Of a DNA stretch of 64,000 nt, positions 28,914 to 36,773 are shown one piece after another (position 1 is the first letter of the stretch; each line of letters opens with the position of its first letter). The stretch comes from Paenibacillus castaneae. GTDB taxonomy: Bacteria > Bacillota > Bacilli > Paenibacillales > Paenibacillaceae. The stretch covers positions 2,308,290-2,372,289 of the forward strand of contig NZ_KZ614144.1 of assembly GCF_002884445.1 (NCBI RefSeq), in the 5' to 3' direction. The notes beneath the pieces were generated by a model that did no database searches, was not told the origin of the DNA, and worked only from the letters and a program-made list of their open reading frames with translations. The translations under genes and the position numbers were made by a program.

Positions 28914-29175
28914 GCGAGGAATCGTAGAAGCGCTGGTCGCGGATTACGGTTATGATGAAGGGGATGCAAGGCAGCTCGTCATTCAATATATCGAAGTCGT
29001 TCGCAAGCTGGGCGGGTATGATAATTGCGGGCATTACGCGCAGCTTCTGGATCATGCTAGCCGCATGAATCAACCTCCTGCGAAATGGCTGGAGCGAATT
29101 CAAGATATTGAATGGGGAGAGCTTAGAGATAGAGGAATTGAATCGGAGCAAGGACAATATTTCCAAATGAAATGA
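28876..29175 (+). CDS. Small partner protein overlapping the DUF3990 gene (99 residues)
   Basis: The family is not recognised. The soluble, helical, mildly acidic protein has a conserved-looking core RGIVEALVADYGYDEGDARQ followed by LVIQYIEVVRKLGGYDN. The ATG at 28876 lies inside the end of the DUF3990 gene, with AGGTGG seven bases upstream, so the two are translated from one message. Size, position and overlap suit an antitoxin or immunity protein, or a dedicated adaptor. It does not resemble DUF3791, a small family I associate with some DUF3990 genes. No DNA-binding motif is obvious. Confidence 0.65.
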   Translation: MKVKRQVRLSLYERGIVEALVADYGYDEGDARQLVIQYIEVVRKLGGYDNCGHYAQLLDHASRMNQPPAKWLERIQDIEWGELRDRGIESEQGQYFQMK

Positions 29176-29263
29176 AGGCCCAGCGATATGATCGTAGGGT
29201 CTTTCTTTTGTTCTGCATATGGACCAGGTGAATTCAGGCAAAGAAGTATAGGAGGGAGAATAG

Positions 29264-30700
29264 ATGTTGAAGCCAACGCGGTATTATATAACTGGACTAG
29301 CCCTAGTGCTGTTTGCCATCGTAGCGGCGGAGCTTATCTGGCTGCCGTCACCGCTGCGCACCGCTGGAGGCATGCAGTGGATTGAGATGATCGACCGTAT
29401 ATTTTATGCGATGGCGATTGTTCCGTTAAGCTTTGCTGTTGGCGGCTTAACTGGACTAATAAAGCAATGGGGCAGGGCGGGTATGCTTCAGCTGCTGCTG
29501 CAGTTAATTCGACTCATAATAGTCGTGATTGGATTGTCTGGAGCCGGATTTATTCTATTCGCTCCACAGAAGCTGCTGCTGTTGTTGATACTAATCGTTT
29601 CGGCTATTCCGCTTCTCTTCGTCGATATGCTCCTCAGCGAAGCGCTAGAGCGTGCGGATGAGAGGAATAAAGGAAAGCTAGGCACGGCAGAAGGACGCAG
29701 TAGACGAGGGCGCAGACGGCTGCTGAGCATGCCGTGGCGAAGCGGAGCGGTTCTTCTTGTTTCGGTGGTATTGCTACTGGCGCTACTCTGCCCTACGGGC
29801 TATCAGGTGACTTATCCCGGAATGACGTTGAATTTGAATCGCTACGCTCATGTCGAGGGGGGCCAAAGCGGGGGAACGGTGAACGGTGTGCTAGTGTTTG
29901 ACAGACCTGCAGTAGCAGCCGATTGGCTGTATGCGAAGATGTTTCCTTTCTATATATTTGAGAAAACACCAGAGGACGAGCCGCCTCTTACAGAAACATA
30001 TACGCAGGTCGTCCAGATGAAGACGGATGCGAATAGCGTCGCTGCTGCATTGGCCATGCAGAAGGCGGGGGTCGGAGGCGGAATAACCGCGGAAGGTGTA
30101 AGAGTAATTGCTGTAGTGAAGGATAGTCCAGCAGATTCTGTATTAGAGGCAGGAGACATTATATACAAGCTTGACGATCACGCTGTCCAATCCATTAATG
30201 AAATGACAGCCTATATGGCTAAAGCGGTAAAGCCTGGACAATCGGTTAAGGTTGCACTCAAGCGCAGCGATGCCGATCTCCAGGTGGACATCCAGACAGT
30301 TGCCGCTGCTGACACCCCTGAGCGTCCTGTATTCGGAATTTCGGTCGAAACGAAAGTTCATTTGGACATTCCGCGCAGTATTTCTTACAACTATTATATG
30401 GCTCACATTGGTGGACCTTCGCATGGAGCCATGTTGACGCTGGCTTTCATCGATCAGCTGACACCTGGCGGTGTTACTCACGGCTTGAAGATCGCTGGCA
30501 CAGGAACGATTGAAGCTGACGGCTCAATTGGACTTATTGGGGGCATTAAGCAGAAGGCATATGCAATCAGCCGCACCGATGCCGACGTCTTCTTCGTACC
30601 GGCGCAATTAGAACAAGCCGCCCGAAGCGCGGCCCCTGATCTGAATATCGTGCCGGTAAACACGATAGATGAGGTGCTTGACTGGCTAGCGCAGCATTAG
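29264..30700 (+). CDS. Membrane-anchored PDZ-Lon (S16) protease with extra N-terminal membrane domain
   Basis: This 478-residue protein is related to YlbL. Residues 1-125 contain about four hydrophobic helices not found in YlbL. A further anchor (SGAVLLVSVVLLLALLCPTG) lies near 165-185. The extracytoplasmic part has a PDZ domain (about 250-330, VIAVVKDSPADSVLEAGDII) and a Lon-type proteolytic domain. That domain has the catalytic Ser in GGPSHGAMLTLAFI (near 384) and the catalytic Lys in GGIKQKAYAI (near 428). AGGAGGG lies just before the ATG. The extra membrane module is odd and may recruit a membrane partner. It probably degrades secreted or membrane proteins; the substrate is unknown. Confidence 0.85.
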   Translation: MLKPTRYYITGLALVLFAIVAAELIWLPSPLRTAGGMQWIEMIDRIFYAMAIVPLSFAVGGLTGLIKQWGRAGMLQLLLQLIRLIIVVIGLSGAGFILFAPQKLLLLLILIVSAIPLLFVDMLLSEALERADERNKGKLGTAEGRSRRGRRRLLSMPWRSGAVLLVSVVLLLALLCPTGYQVTYPGMTLNLNRYAHVEGGQSGGTVNGVLVFDRPAVAADWLYAKMFPFYIFEKTPEDEPPLTETYTQVVQMKTDANSVAAALAMQKAGVGGGITAEGVRVIAVVKDSPADSVLEAGDIIYKLDDHAVQSINEMTAYMAKAVKPGQSVKVALKRSDADLQVDIQTVAAADTPERPVFGISVETKVHLDIPRSISYNYYMAHIGGPSHGAMLTLAFIDQLTPGGVTHGLKIAGTGTIEADGSIGLIGGIKQKAYAISRTDADVFFVPAQLEQAARSAAPDLNIVPVNTIDEVLDWLAQH

Positions 30701-30749
30701 CCATTTAGGAAACGTCAGGTTTTATCCTAAAGAGAGCTATACCAATAAA

Positions 30750-30822
30750 AGTACACCCCTTAAAGTAGACATTGGAGAAACCCATTAGGGAAACCGCTGA
30801 TACTTTAGAGGGTGTATTTTTT
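30750..30822 (+). terminator. Terminator-like hairpin with IS-end-like inverted repeats
   Basis: TACACCCCTTAAAGTA (30752-30767) is inverted as TACTTTAGAGGGTGTA (30801-30816) with two mismatches and is followed by TTTTTTATAT, so it can terminate transcription. The sequence ACACCCCTTAAAGTAGACAT also resembles the ends of IS3/IS150-type elements, so it may be a tiny MITE-like relic. Confidence 0.6.
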
Positions 30823-30873
30823 ATATATATTACATGTACGTCTAACTCCCGTAGCTCCACAGTTTCCTGAGCA

Positions 30874-31473
30874 TTATTTCAATATAATTTTCAATAAACT
30901 ATCTATCTCTTGCTGCAAATAGTCTTGGGAGAGTGGAATGTTCTGCAGCATAAGGCCGATTATGACGGAGAAGTAGAGGAATAAAAGTTTGTGAGGATCG
31001 CCTTCGCGGAATTCACTCATTTGCTGTCCCTTAATGAACAGGGGAACAAGCTGCTCGATAGTTTCACCCGAAGAATATTGTTCGATGATTTGCTTTGCCA
31101 TTACTGGTGCCTCATCCGAAGTTTGCGCGTGTTGAAGCAACAAAAAATAGTATTTGTGACTTTCATCCATCATATTTAGGGTAAATATTTTCAGTTGTTC
31201 CTTAGGTGAACCTGGTAAGTGCCGAACATTTCTAATCGCAGCCTGCGCTTCATCTATCGCTTCCTGCACAAGGATAGTGAAGATCTCTTCTTTTGAACTG
31301 AAATAACGGTATGACAAACCTTGACTGATACCAGCTTCAACTGCTATCATGCTCATTTTCGTTCTGTCGATTCCTCGTCGAGCAAACACTTTAAGCGCTG
31401 CATTCTTTATTTGTTCTCTGCGATCATCGGAGGAAGGTTCAATACTAGATTCATTTTGTTGCTTCAAATGCAT
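30874..31473 (-). CDS. TetR family transcriptional regulator
   Basis: This 199-residue repressor has an N-terminal TetR HTH: REQIKNAALKVFARRGIDRT, then KMSMIAVEAGISQGLSYRYF with SSKEEIFTILV. The C-terminal domain is helical and binds an unknown ligand. It lies 10 bp downstream of the SDR gene in the same direction, so the pair forms one operon. A palindrome AATGAATCGTTCATT downstream of the operon's -10 box is its probable operator, giving autoregulation and SDR induction by a ligand. Confidence 0.88.
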   Translation of the reverse strand: MHLKQQNESSIEPSSDDRREQIKNAALKVFARRGIDRTKMSMIAVEAGISQGLSYRYFSSKEEIFTILVQEAIDEAQAAIRNVRHLPGSPKEQLKIFTLNMMDESHKYYFLLLQHAQTSDEAPVMAKQIIEQYSSGETIEQLVPLFIKGQQMSEFREGDPHKLLFLYFSVIIGLMLQNIPLSQDYLQQEIDSLLKIILK

Positions 31474-31483
31474 TCACTCTCCA

Positions 31484-32392
31484 TCATCCGATTGTTTGAG
31501 ATTGCTTTCTTCGTATCTGTGCCTCACTTACCTCCCATAGACGTCTGGCGCTGTCTTTATTCTGGGCAGCCTCGGATGGGGATATACTTTGCATATCCTT
31601 ATAGTAGCTCCCATTGGAAACAGCCATTTCGTCACAATCAGCTAACCAGACCAAGGTTTCGGCGCCTTTCTCAGGAGTTCGGGAGAACCATTTCATCACC
31701 GCCATAGTTAAACGGGCCAACCATCCGTTGTCTTGGTTAAAGTTCGTTGCCACCAATCCGGGATCGAAACAGGAAGCCGTAATTCCGGTTCCTTCTAGCC
31801 GCCTGCCTAATTCGGCAGTAAACATGATGTTGGCGAGCTTGGTTTCGCCGTAGCGGAAATTAGCGCCTCCCATCAGGCTTTGCGGGAAATTATAGAACCC
31901 CTCGGCACTGAGGTCGTCAAAGCGAATTCCTTTTTTGGCCATTTTGTGGCCATGAGAAGCGGTCGTAATTATGCGTGCATGTTCATTTTCCATTAATCGT
32001 TCAAGGAGCAGCTTAGTAAGCAGGAAAGGAGCCAGGTGATTAACCGCCCAAGTGTTTTCGATGTCATCGACAGTTAACTCCCGCGTTACAAACATAGCTC
32101 CGGCATTGTTGATCAGAATGTCGATTTTAGGCCATCTTCCCAAAATGTCCGCAGCTGCTAGGCGAATGGACTGCTGAGAAGACATATCCGCAACAAAAAT
32201 GTCTACCGTAATGTTGTGCCCAGCTATGGCCTTGAGTTGAGCCGCTACCTCATTAGCTTTTGATTGATTACGCGCTACGATTCCCAGGTTTGCTCCCCGG
32301 ATCGCAAGCTCCTTCGCGGCGGCCAAACCGATGCCGCTGGTGACTCCGGTAATGATGACATATTTTCCTTTCACTGTCCACTTCGTAGTCAT
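31484..32392 (-). CDS. Short-chain dehydrogenase/reductase (retinol-dehydrogenase-like)
   Basis: This NAD(P)-dependent oxidoreductase of about 302 residues has a Rossmann motif ITGVTSGIGLAAAKEL with the TGxxxGIG glycine pattern. It has VADMSSQQS, ILINNAGAMF, the catalytic Ser in ITTASHGHKM, and the YxxxK pair in RYGETKLANIM. Length and motifs suit the extended-type retinol/oxidoreductase SDRs; the substrate is unknown. ATG 32392 has GGAGG nine bases upstream and is preferred over an ATG two codons earlier. It is co-transcribed with the TetR gene and probably derepressed by that regulator's ligand, perhaps a lipophilic or aldehyde compound (inference). Confidence 0.86.
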   Translation of the reverse strand: MTTKWTVKGKYVIITGVTSGIGLAAAKELAIRGANLGIVARNQSKANEVAAQLKAIAGHNITVDIFVADMSSQQSIRLAAADILGRWPKIDILINNAGAMFVTRELTVDDIENTWAVNHLAPFLLTKLLLERLMENEHARIITTASHGHKMAKKGIRFDDLSAEGFYNFPQSLMGGANFRYGETKLANIMFTAELGRRLEGTGITASCFDPGLVATNFNQDNGWLARLTMAVMKWFSRTPEKGAETLVWLADCDEMAVSNGSYYKDMQSISPSEAAQNKDSARRLWEVSEAQIRRKQSQTIG

Positions 32393-32415
32393 TTTCATAC
32401 CCCTCCAATATAATG

Positions 32416-32466
32416 AATGAATCGTTCATTTATTATAAATATAATTAAATTTAAGGGAAACGTCAA
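32416..32466 (-). promoter_or_regulatory. Promoter and TetR operator of the SDR-TetR operon
   Basis: Reading the minus strand, TTGACG (32466-32461), a 17-bp spacer and TATATT (32443-32438) form a sigma-A promoter. The 15-bp palindrome AATGAATCGTTCATT (32416-32430) lies just downstream, over the transcription start, and has the size and form of TetR-family operators. Confidence 0.72.
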
Positions 32467-32558
32467 CTACTATTACTCCGGTTCGGCAACGCACTGCCTG
32501 AAAAGCAGCGTGTAAATAGTTTGAAATCCTGATTTCGCTGGGAGCAGGCAGCAAGCAA

Positions 32559-32597
32559 AACAGCCGAACAGGTGTAAAAAACCTGATCGGCTGTTCT
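32559..32597 (-). terminator. Intrinsic terminator after the LTA synthase gene
   Basis: A 15-bp stem, AACAGCCGATCAGGT with its complement (one mismatch), around a 7-nt loop, followed on the minus strand by TTTGC. It lies about 64 bp after the LTA synthase stop. Confidence 0.75.
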
Positions 32598-32658
32598 ATG
32601 AATAAAGCTTTAAAATTAGTTTTCCCTAGCAGTGGATTTACTTGCTTCTGGTATTCGC

Positions 32659-34710
32659 TCACTGCATTGCGCTTGCAGCTTCTACATTATCGCCTTCTGA
32701 TTCGCCGCCACGCGCTTCGGTTGCATTTTGCACCTTAAACGCATCAATTAAATCATTCATCACGATTTGATCGGACATATTAAGCTCAGTGCGCGCGGCT
32801 TCAACAGCATGACTGCAAGCGTTCATATCTCCAAGCGCATTTTCTGCAATATTCCAGCACTTTCCGTTCTCGATTATATTATCGCCTGATGGCATATAAT
32901 AGACCGTTCCGTCTGTCCAAGCACCATTTCTAAACACAACCATTTTGCCGTCCTGTTTTTTCTCGGTCAACAAGGGAGTCCCGATCAAATACTTGTCGGC
33001 AGTGGAAATGCCAAGCAAATGCATAATCGTTGGCGTCACATCAAGCTGTCCGCCAACATTTGTATAGGTGCCTGAATGCTCGTCATTCGGCAAATGAACG
33101 ATGAAAGGCACCTGCTTCAAAATAGTGGCCCGTTCAAGATCATTTAATGGTTTGTCGAAAAGCTTCTCGAACAGCGTCCAATCCTTAATTGAATTGTCAT
33201 GATCGCCATAGGCAACAAGTATGGTGTTATTCCATAACCCCTCAGCCTTCATTCTGTCAACAAGCTCACCCAAAGCAGCGTCGACATAATGAATGGCTTG
33301 AAGATAGTCCCCCATAATCGTACCATCCAACTCGCCAAGGTTAAGTGTCTGCTCGGCTTCCGGCATTGTAAAAGGATAATGGCTGGATAAAGTTATTAGG
33401 AACGAGTAGAAGGGCTGCTTCTGTTCAGAAATCAGATCAAGCGATTGTTTGAAAAATGATTTGTCGCTAAGCGCCCAGCCGAGCTTATCATCTAAAGTAA
33501 AATGCTTCAAACTATAAAATTGATCATACTTCATGTTTCGATACATCGTATTTCGATTCCAAAAGCCGCCCTCATAGGCATGGAATACGGATGTGAAGTA
33601 ATCATTATTTTTTAATGTTTGCGGTAAACAGTCGAACTCGTTCGGCGCATATTGAACAAAAACAGAGCCATTCGCAACAGGCTGGAGGGAGCAATTTGCA
33701 GTGAAATCCGCATCCGATGTTCTGCCCTGAGCCGTCTGGTGAGAGAAATTGCTGAAATAGGCGCTTTGCTCAATAAGCTTATTCATATTGGGCGTAATTT
33801 CTTGACCGCCAATAGATTGATGAATGACAAAGTTTTGGAAAGCCTCGAGCTGGATCATCAACACATTGCTGCCCGAATAAGCGCCGTACAGCGGATCCTG
33901 CTCCATCGCCTTTCGAAGACTGCCGCGCGATTCGATCCATTCCTTGGCATCCGATTTCTGCTCGGCTGTAACCATTTCCGCATCAAGCCAGTGCTGCTTC
34001 ACATAGCGATATACGTCATAGCCGTGGAAGCCGAGTTCACCCGTAACATTATAAATGGATAAATTCCACCAGTTTCCAACGAATACACCCTGTGCCCAAG
34101 TGCGATTGGCTTGATTTACATTCGTGAACACTAGCGATGCGCCAATAGAGAAAAGGACAGCACTCAGTACAATCCGAGCGACCGCTTTTCTCCAGACCGG
34201 TGGAATGCGGCGATACTGATTAGCATATCTCAGGTCTCCGCGGCCGCGCCAAATCGTATAAACGGCAAAAGGAATCATAAACAGCCAATCGATGAAAAAG
34301 GAAATGTCCTTCCAGCGCAGCAACGTTTCGATGCTTTCGCCTAACGATTCAACCTGATTTAATTGAAGCAGTACGGGTACAGAAATCAAATCCTGAAAGT
34401 AGCGATAATAAACCAGATCGGCAAACAGTACAAAGGATATGATCATATTTAAAGCAATAAGCGCAATGATTCGCCCGCGCGCAGGCAGCCAGATCGTCCA
34501 AAAGCTGACGAGCAGGAGAGAACCCACTTCTATAAGCGCATCAATGCGATTCATGGGCATATTGGCAACGGCAAGAAATTTAGAAAATAGATACAGCTTC
34601 ATCAGCATGACAAGGACAAACAGAAGCAAGTCGACTCCTTTAATCCGCTCCAGCCATAGAAGGAGAGTACTCATGCCGCGACGTATCCATGTATGTTGAT
34701 TGAATAACAT
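32659..34710 (-). CDS. LTA synthase family membrane sulfatase-fold enzyme
   Basis: This 683-residue enzyme is of the LtaS/YfnI/YqgS group. It uses phosphatidylglycerol to build or prime polyglycerolphosphate lipoteichoic acid outside the membrane. Five N-terminal membrane helices (to about 205) precede the extracellular domain. That domain holds the metal-site Glu in MIQLEAFQNF (near 290), the nucleophilic Thr in TAQGRTSDADF (near 330), and the metal-binding Asp-His in YGDHDNS (near 515). The C-terminal 35 residues are acidic and low complexity. The start ATG has AGAAGG 11 bases upstream. It lies 24 bp after the rRNA methyltransferase gene and probably shares its transcript. Confidence 0.88.
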   Translation of the reverse strand: MLFNQHTWIRRGMSTLLLWLERIKGVDLLLFVLVMLMKLYLFSKFLAVANMPMNRIDALIEVGSLLLVSFWTIWLPARGRIIALIALNMIISFVLFADLVYYRYFQDLISVPVLLQLNQVESLGESIETLLRWKDISFFIDWLFMIPFAVYTIWRGRGDLRYANQYRRIPPVWRKAVARIVLSAVLFSIGASLVFTNVNQANRTWAQGVFVGNWWNLSIYNVTGELGFHGYDVYRYVKQHWLDAEMVTAEQKSDAKEWIESRGSLRKAMEQDPLYGAYSGSNVLMIQLEAFQNFVIHQSIGGQEITPNMNKLIEQSAYFSNFSHQTAQGRTSDADFTANCSLQPVANGSVFVQYAPNEFDCLPQTLKNNDYFTSVFHAYEGGFWNRNTMYRNMKYDQFYSLKHFTLDDKLGWALSDKSFFKQSLDLISEQKQPFYSFLITLSSHYPFTMPEAEQTLNLGELDGTIMGDYLQAIHYVDAALGELVDRMKAEGLWNNTILVAYGDHDNSIKDWTLFEKLFDKPLNDLERATILKQVPFIVHLPNDEHSGTYTNVGGQLDVTPTIMHLLGISTADKYLIGTPLLTEKKQDGKMVVFRNGAWTDGTVYYMPSGDNIIENGKCWNIAENALGDMNACSHAVEAARTELNMSDQIVMNDLIDAFKVQNATEARGGESEGDNVEAASAMQ

Positions 34711-34734
34711 AATTAAACAGGCCTTCTTTCTAAC

Positions 34735-35880
34735 TTAAGTCCGATTTCCACGAGGGGGAAGCGGGCCAAAAAATTGGAAGTAGTTACATTCAATGCGTCC
34801 ATTAAAAAGCTTGCGCTTCTTATCGGCTGGTCTGCCGAAATAAGTCTCAATCGTTGTTGTTGGACTAATTGCGAAATATGACCAAGTCGGATAATGCAGG
34901 GCGGTCAAGCCGAATTGACGCAGCGCAGCTTCCGCTTGCACATCATCACCTAGCCGTTCCCCATATGGCGGATTGGTAATGATAACCCCGTAATCACCCT
35001 GCAGCTTAACTTTCGCAACAGGCTGAACAGAAAGCTTGATTTCTTTGCCGAAGCCAGCTTTCTTGATCGCAGCTTCTGCAATTTCAATAGCGCCAGGATC
35101 AATATCCGAGCCTGCGATTTGAAGCGGAATATCATCTTTAACCAGATCGAACGCTTCATCGCGAGCCTCATCCCAGAGCTCGTTAGGAATAAGCGGCCAT
35201 CCTTCGCTATTAAAGCTTCGCCGAAGTCCTGGTGCAATATTCCATGCAATCATGGCAGCTTCAATTAATATCGTTCCTGACCCGCAGAAAGGATCATATA
35301 ACGGCCTTTCCGGGCGCCAACGGCTGAGTTGTATAAGCGCTGCTGCCATCGTTTCCCGAATTGGGGCTTCGGTGGCTACTTTGCGATAGCCCCGTTTATG
35401 CAAGCCGTCTCCAGTCGTATCAAGCGTAAGCATAGCATGGTCGTTCATAAGCGTCACTTCAATAACGTAACGTCCTCCGTTCTCCGGAAACCATTCCGTG
35501 CCGTAACGGTCTGTCATTTTGTCGACGACAGCTTTTTTTACGATGCTTTGGCAGGCAGGAACACTCGTTAATTGCGATTTCTGCGAACGGCCATTGACCG
35601 GAAATTCTCCGTCATTTGGAATCCATGTCGGCCAGTCCAGCGCCTTTGTACCTTCGAAGAGTTCTTCAAACGTTGTCGCAGGGAACTCACCCATTTTGAT
35701 AAGAACTCTTCCCGCTGTCCGCAGCCACAGATTGGTACGGCAAATATCGATAGGACCACCCGTGAAATTGACACGTCCGTTTTCCACCTGCAAATCCGTA
35801 TAACCCAAATCCTTCAGCTCGCGTGCGACAACCGCCTCAAGCCCCATCGGAGCAGTTGCGATTAGCTGTAATTTTTCCAT
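34735..35880 (-). CDS. THUMP-domain class I rRNA methyltransferase (RlmL/YpsC-like)
   Basis: This RNA methyltransferase is about 381 residues. The N terminus (LQLIATAPMGLEAVVARELK) leads into a THUMP RNA-binding domain (to about 160). The UPF0020 catalytic domain follows, with PLYDPFCGSGTILIEAAMIA as SAM motif I and VIITNPPYGERL as the NPPY motif of N-methyltransferases of guanine or adenine bases. It resembles Bacillus YpsC, predicted to modify 23S rRNA. ATG 35880 (MEKLQLI) is preferred over one six codons upstream; GAGAG precedes it. The promoter is the minus-strand TTGTAA-18-TATACT at 35972-36001. Confidence 0.86.
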   Translation of the reverse strand: MEKLQLIATAPMGLEAVVARELKDLGYTDLQVENGRVNFTGGPIDICRTNLWLRTAGRVLIKMGEFPATTFEELFEGTKALDWPTWIPNDGEFPVNGRSQKSQLTSVPACQSIVKKAVVDKMTDRYGTEWFPENGGRYVIEVTLMNDHAMLTLDTTGDGLHKRGYRKVATEAPIRETMAAALIQLSRWRPERPLYDPFCGSGTILIEAAMIAWNIAPGLRRSFNSEGWPLIPNELWDEARDEAFDLVKDDIPLQIAGSDIDPGAIEIAEAAIKKAGFGKEIKLSVQPVAKVKLQGDYGVIITNPPYGERLGDDVQAEAALRQFGLTALHYPTWSYFAISPTTTIETYFGRPADKKRKLFNGRIECNYFQFFGPLPPRGNRT

Positions 35881-35940
35881 TGTACACTCTCTTTTCATTT
35901 ATACTTTACGATAGCAAAAATCTGCTTTAGAAGCAGTCTC

Positions 35941-36009
35941 TTGTATCATTGCGAACAAAAACATACAATCAAGTATAGGACAAACTAGGTTGTTTTTACA
36001 AACTGTAAA
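35941..36009. promoter_or_regulatory. Overlapping divergent promoters with a TTTACAAACTGTAAA palindrome
   Basis: Plus strand: TTGTAT (35941-35946), 17 bp, TACAAT (35964-35969), toward the O-methyltransferase. Minus strand: TTGTAA (36001-35996), 18 bp, TATACT (35977-35972), toward the rRNA methyltransferase. A perfect palindrome TTTACA-AAC-TGTAAA (35995-36009) overlaps the minus -35 box and lies downstream of the plus start, so one bound protein could affect both genes. Confidence 0.6.
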
Positions 36010-36027
36010 ATTGGAGAGAGAAGAATT

Positions 36028-36657
36028 ATGCTAACGGATGAACAATATGTGGACTCGCTATACGGCAAAGATGCCGATTTGGAACGTACAAAAGAGGGGA
36101 TAGCAGCCAACGGCATGCCGGATATTTCGGTTGCGGACGGCTATGGCAGACTGCTCACGATGCTTGTGGCGATGTCCGGCGCGAAGAAGATAATGGAAAT
36201 CGGTGCGCTCGGCGGATACAGCGGCATTTGCTTGGCACGCGGACTGCAAGCAGGTGGCAGCTTGCTCTCGCTTGAGCTGCTGCAGAAGTATGCGGACCTC
36301 GCTCAGGTGCATATGGAAGCGGCCGGACTTGGCGACAAGGTACAGTATATGGTCGGGGATGCGAAGCAAAGCATGGCTCAGCTCAAAAGCGCAGGGCAAA
36401 CTTTTGATTTTTTCTTTATTGATGCCGATAAAGAAGGCTATCCCGTATATTTGGATTATGCAATTGAGCTAGCAGAGCCTGGTGCAATAATCGTAGGCGA
36501 TAATATTTTGCTTCGCGGCAGAACAACAGATCCAGCCAAAGCGGGACCATCCGTTCGAGCCGTTCGTTCTTTTAATGAAACGATCGCCTCGGATGACCGT
36601 TTGCAAAGCACGGTGCTGCCTGGCTATGACGGACTAGCTATCGCAATCGTTAAATAA
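36028..36657 (+). CDS. O-methyltransferase (caffeoyl-CoA O-methyltransferase family)
   Basis: This 209-residue SAM enzyme has motifs KIMEIGALGGYSGICLARGL (SAM site), LLSLELLQKYADLAQVHMEA, FDFFFIDADKEGYPVYLDYA with metal-binding Asp residues, and GAIIVGDNILLRGR. This is the cation-dependent O-methyltransferase fold shared by plant CCoAOMT and Bacillus TrmR/YrrM. Whether it acts on a small catechol-like molecule or on tRNA cannot be decided. GGAGAGAG lies just before the ATG. It is transcribed alone and closed by a strong terminator. Confidence 0.85.
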   Translation: MLTDEQYVDSLYGKDADLERTKEGIAANGMPDISVADGYGRLLTMLVAMSGAKKIMEIGALGGYSGICLARGLQAGGSLLSLELLQKYADLAQVHMEAAGLGDKVQYMVGDAKQSMAQLKSAGQTFDFFFIDADKEGYPVYLDYAIELAEPGAIIVGDNILLRGRTTDPAKAGPSVRAVRSFNETIASDDRLQSTVLPGYDGLAIAIVK

Positions 36658-36670
36658 TACGTCAACTCTC

Positions 36671-36725
36671 AAACACCCTTAGACTTGGCCGACATTGATG
36701 TCGGCTAGGCTCTAAGGGTGTTTTT
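36671..36725 (+). terminator. Intrinsic terminator after the O-methyltransferase
   Basis: AAACACCCTTAGA pairs with TCTAAGGGTGTTT, enclosing a second stem (GCCGACAT/ATGTCGGC), and is followed by TTGTG. It lies near the end of the convergent LacI gene. Confidence 0.88.
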
Positions 36726-36773
36726 GTGAATGGCACAGTGCCAATGAGTCAAGTGAGTAAGGCAGTACCGTGA

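Noticed and set aside
32426..32662. 78-codon minus-strand frame after the LTA synthase gene
   Set aside because: It runs through the LTA synthase terminator and into the SDR promoter, and lacks a ribosome binding site.
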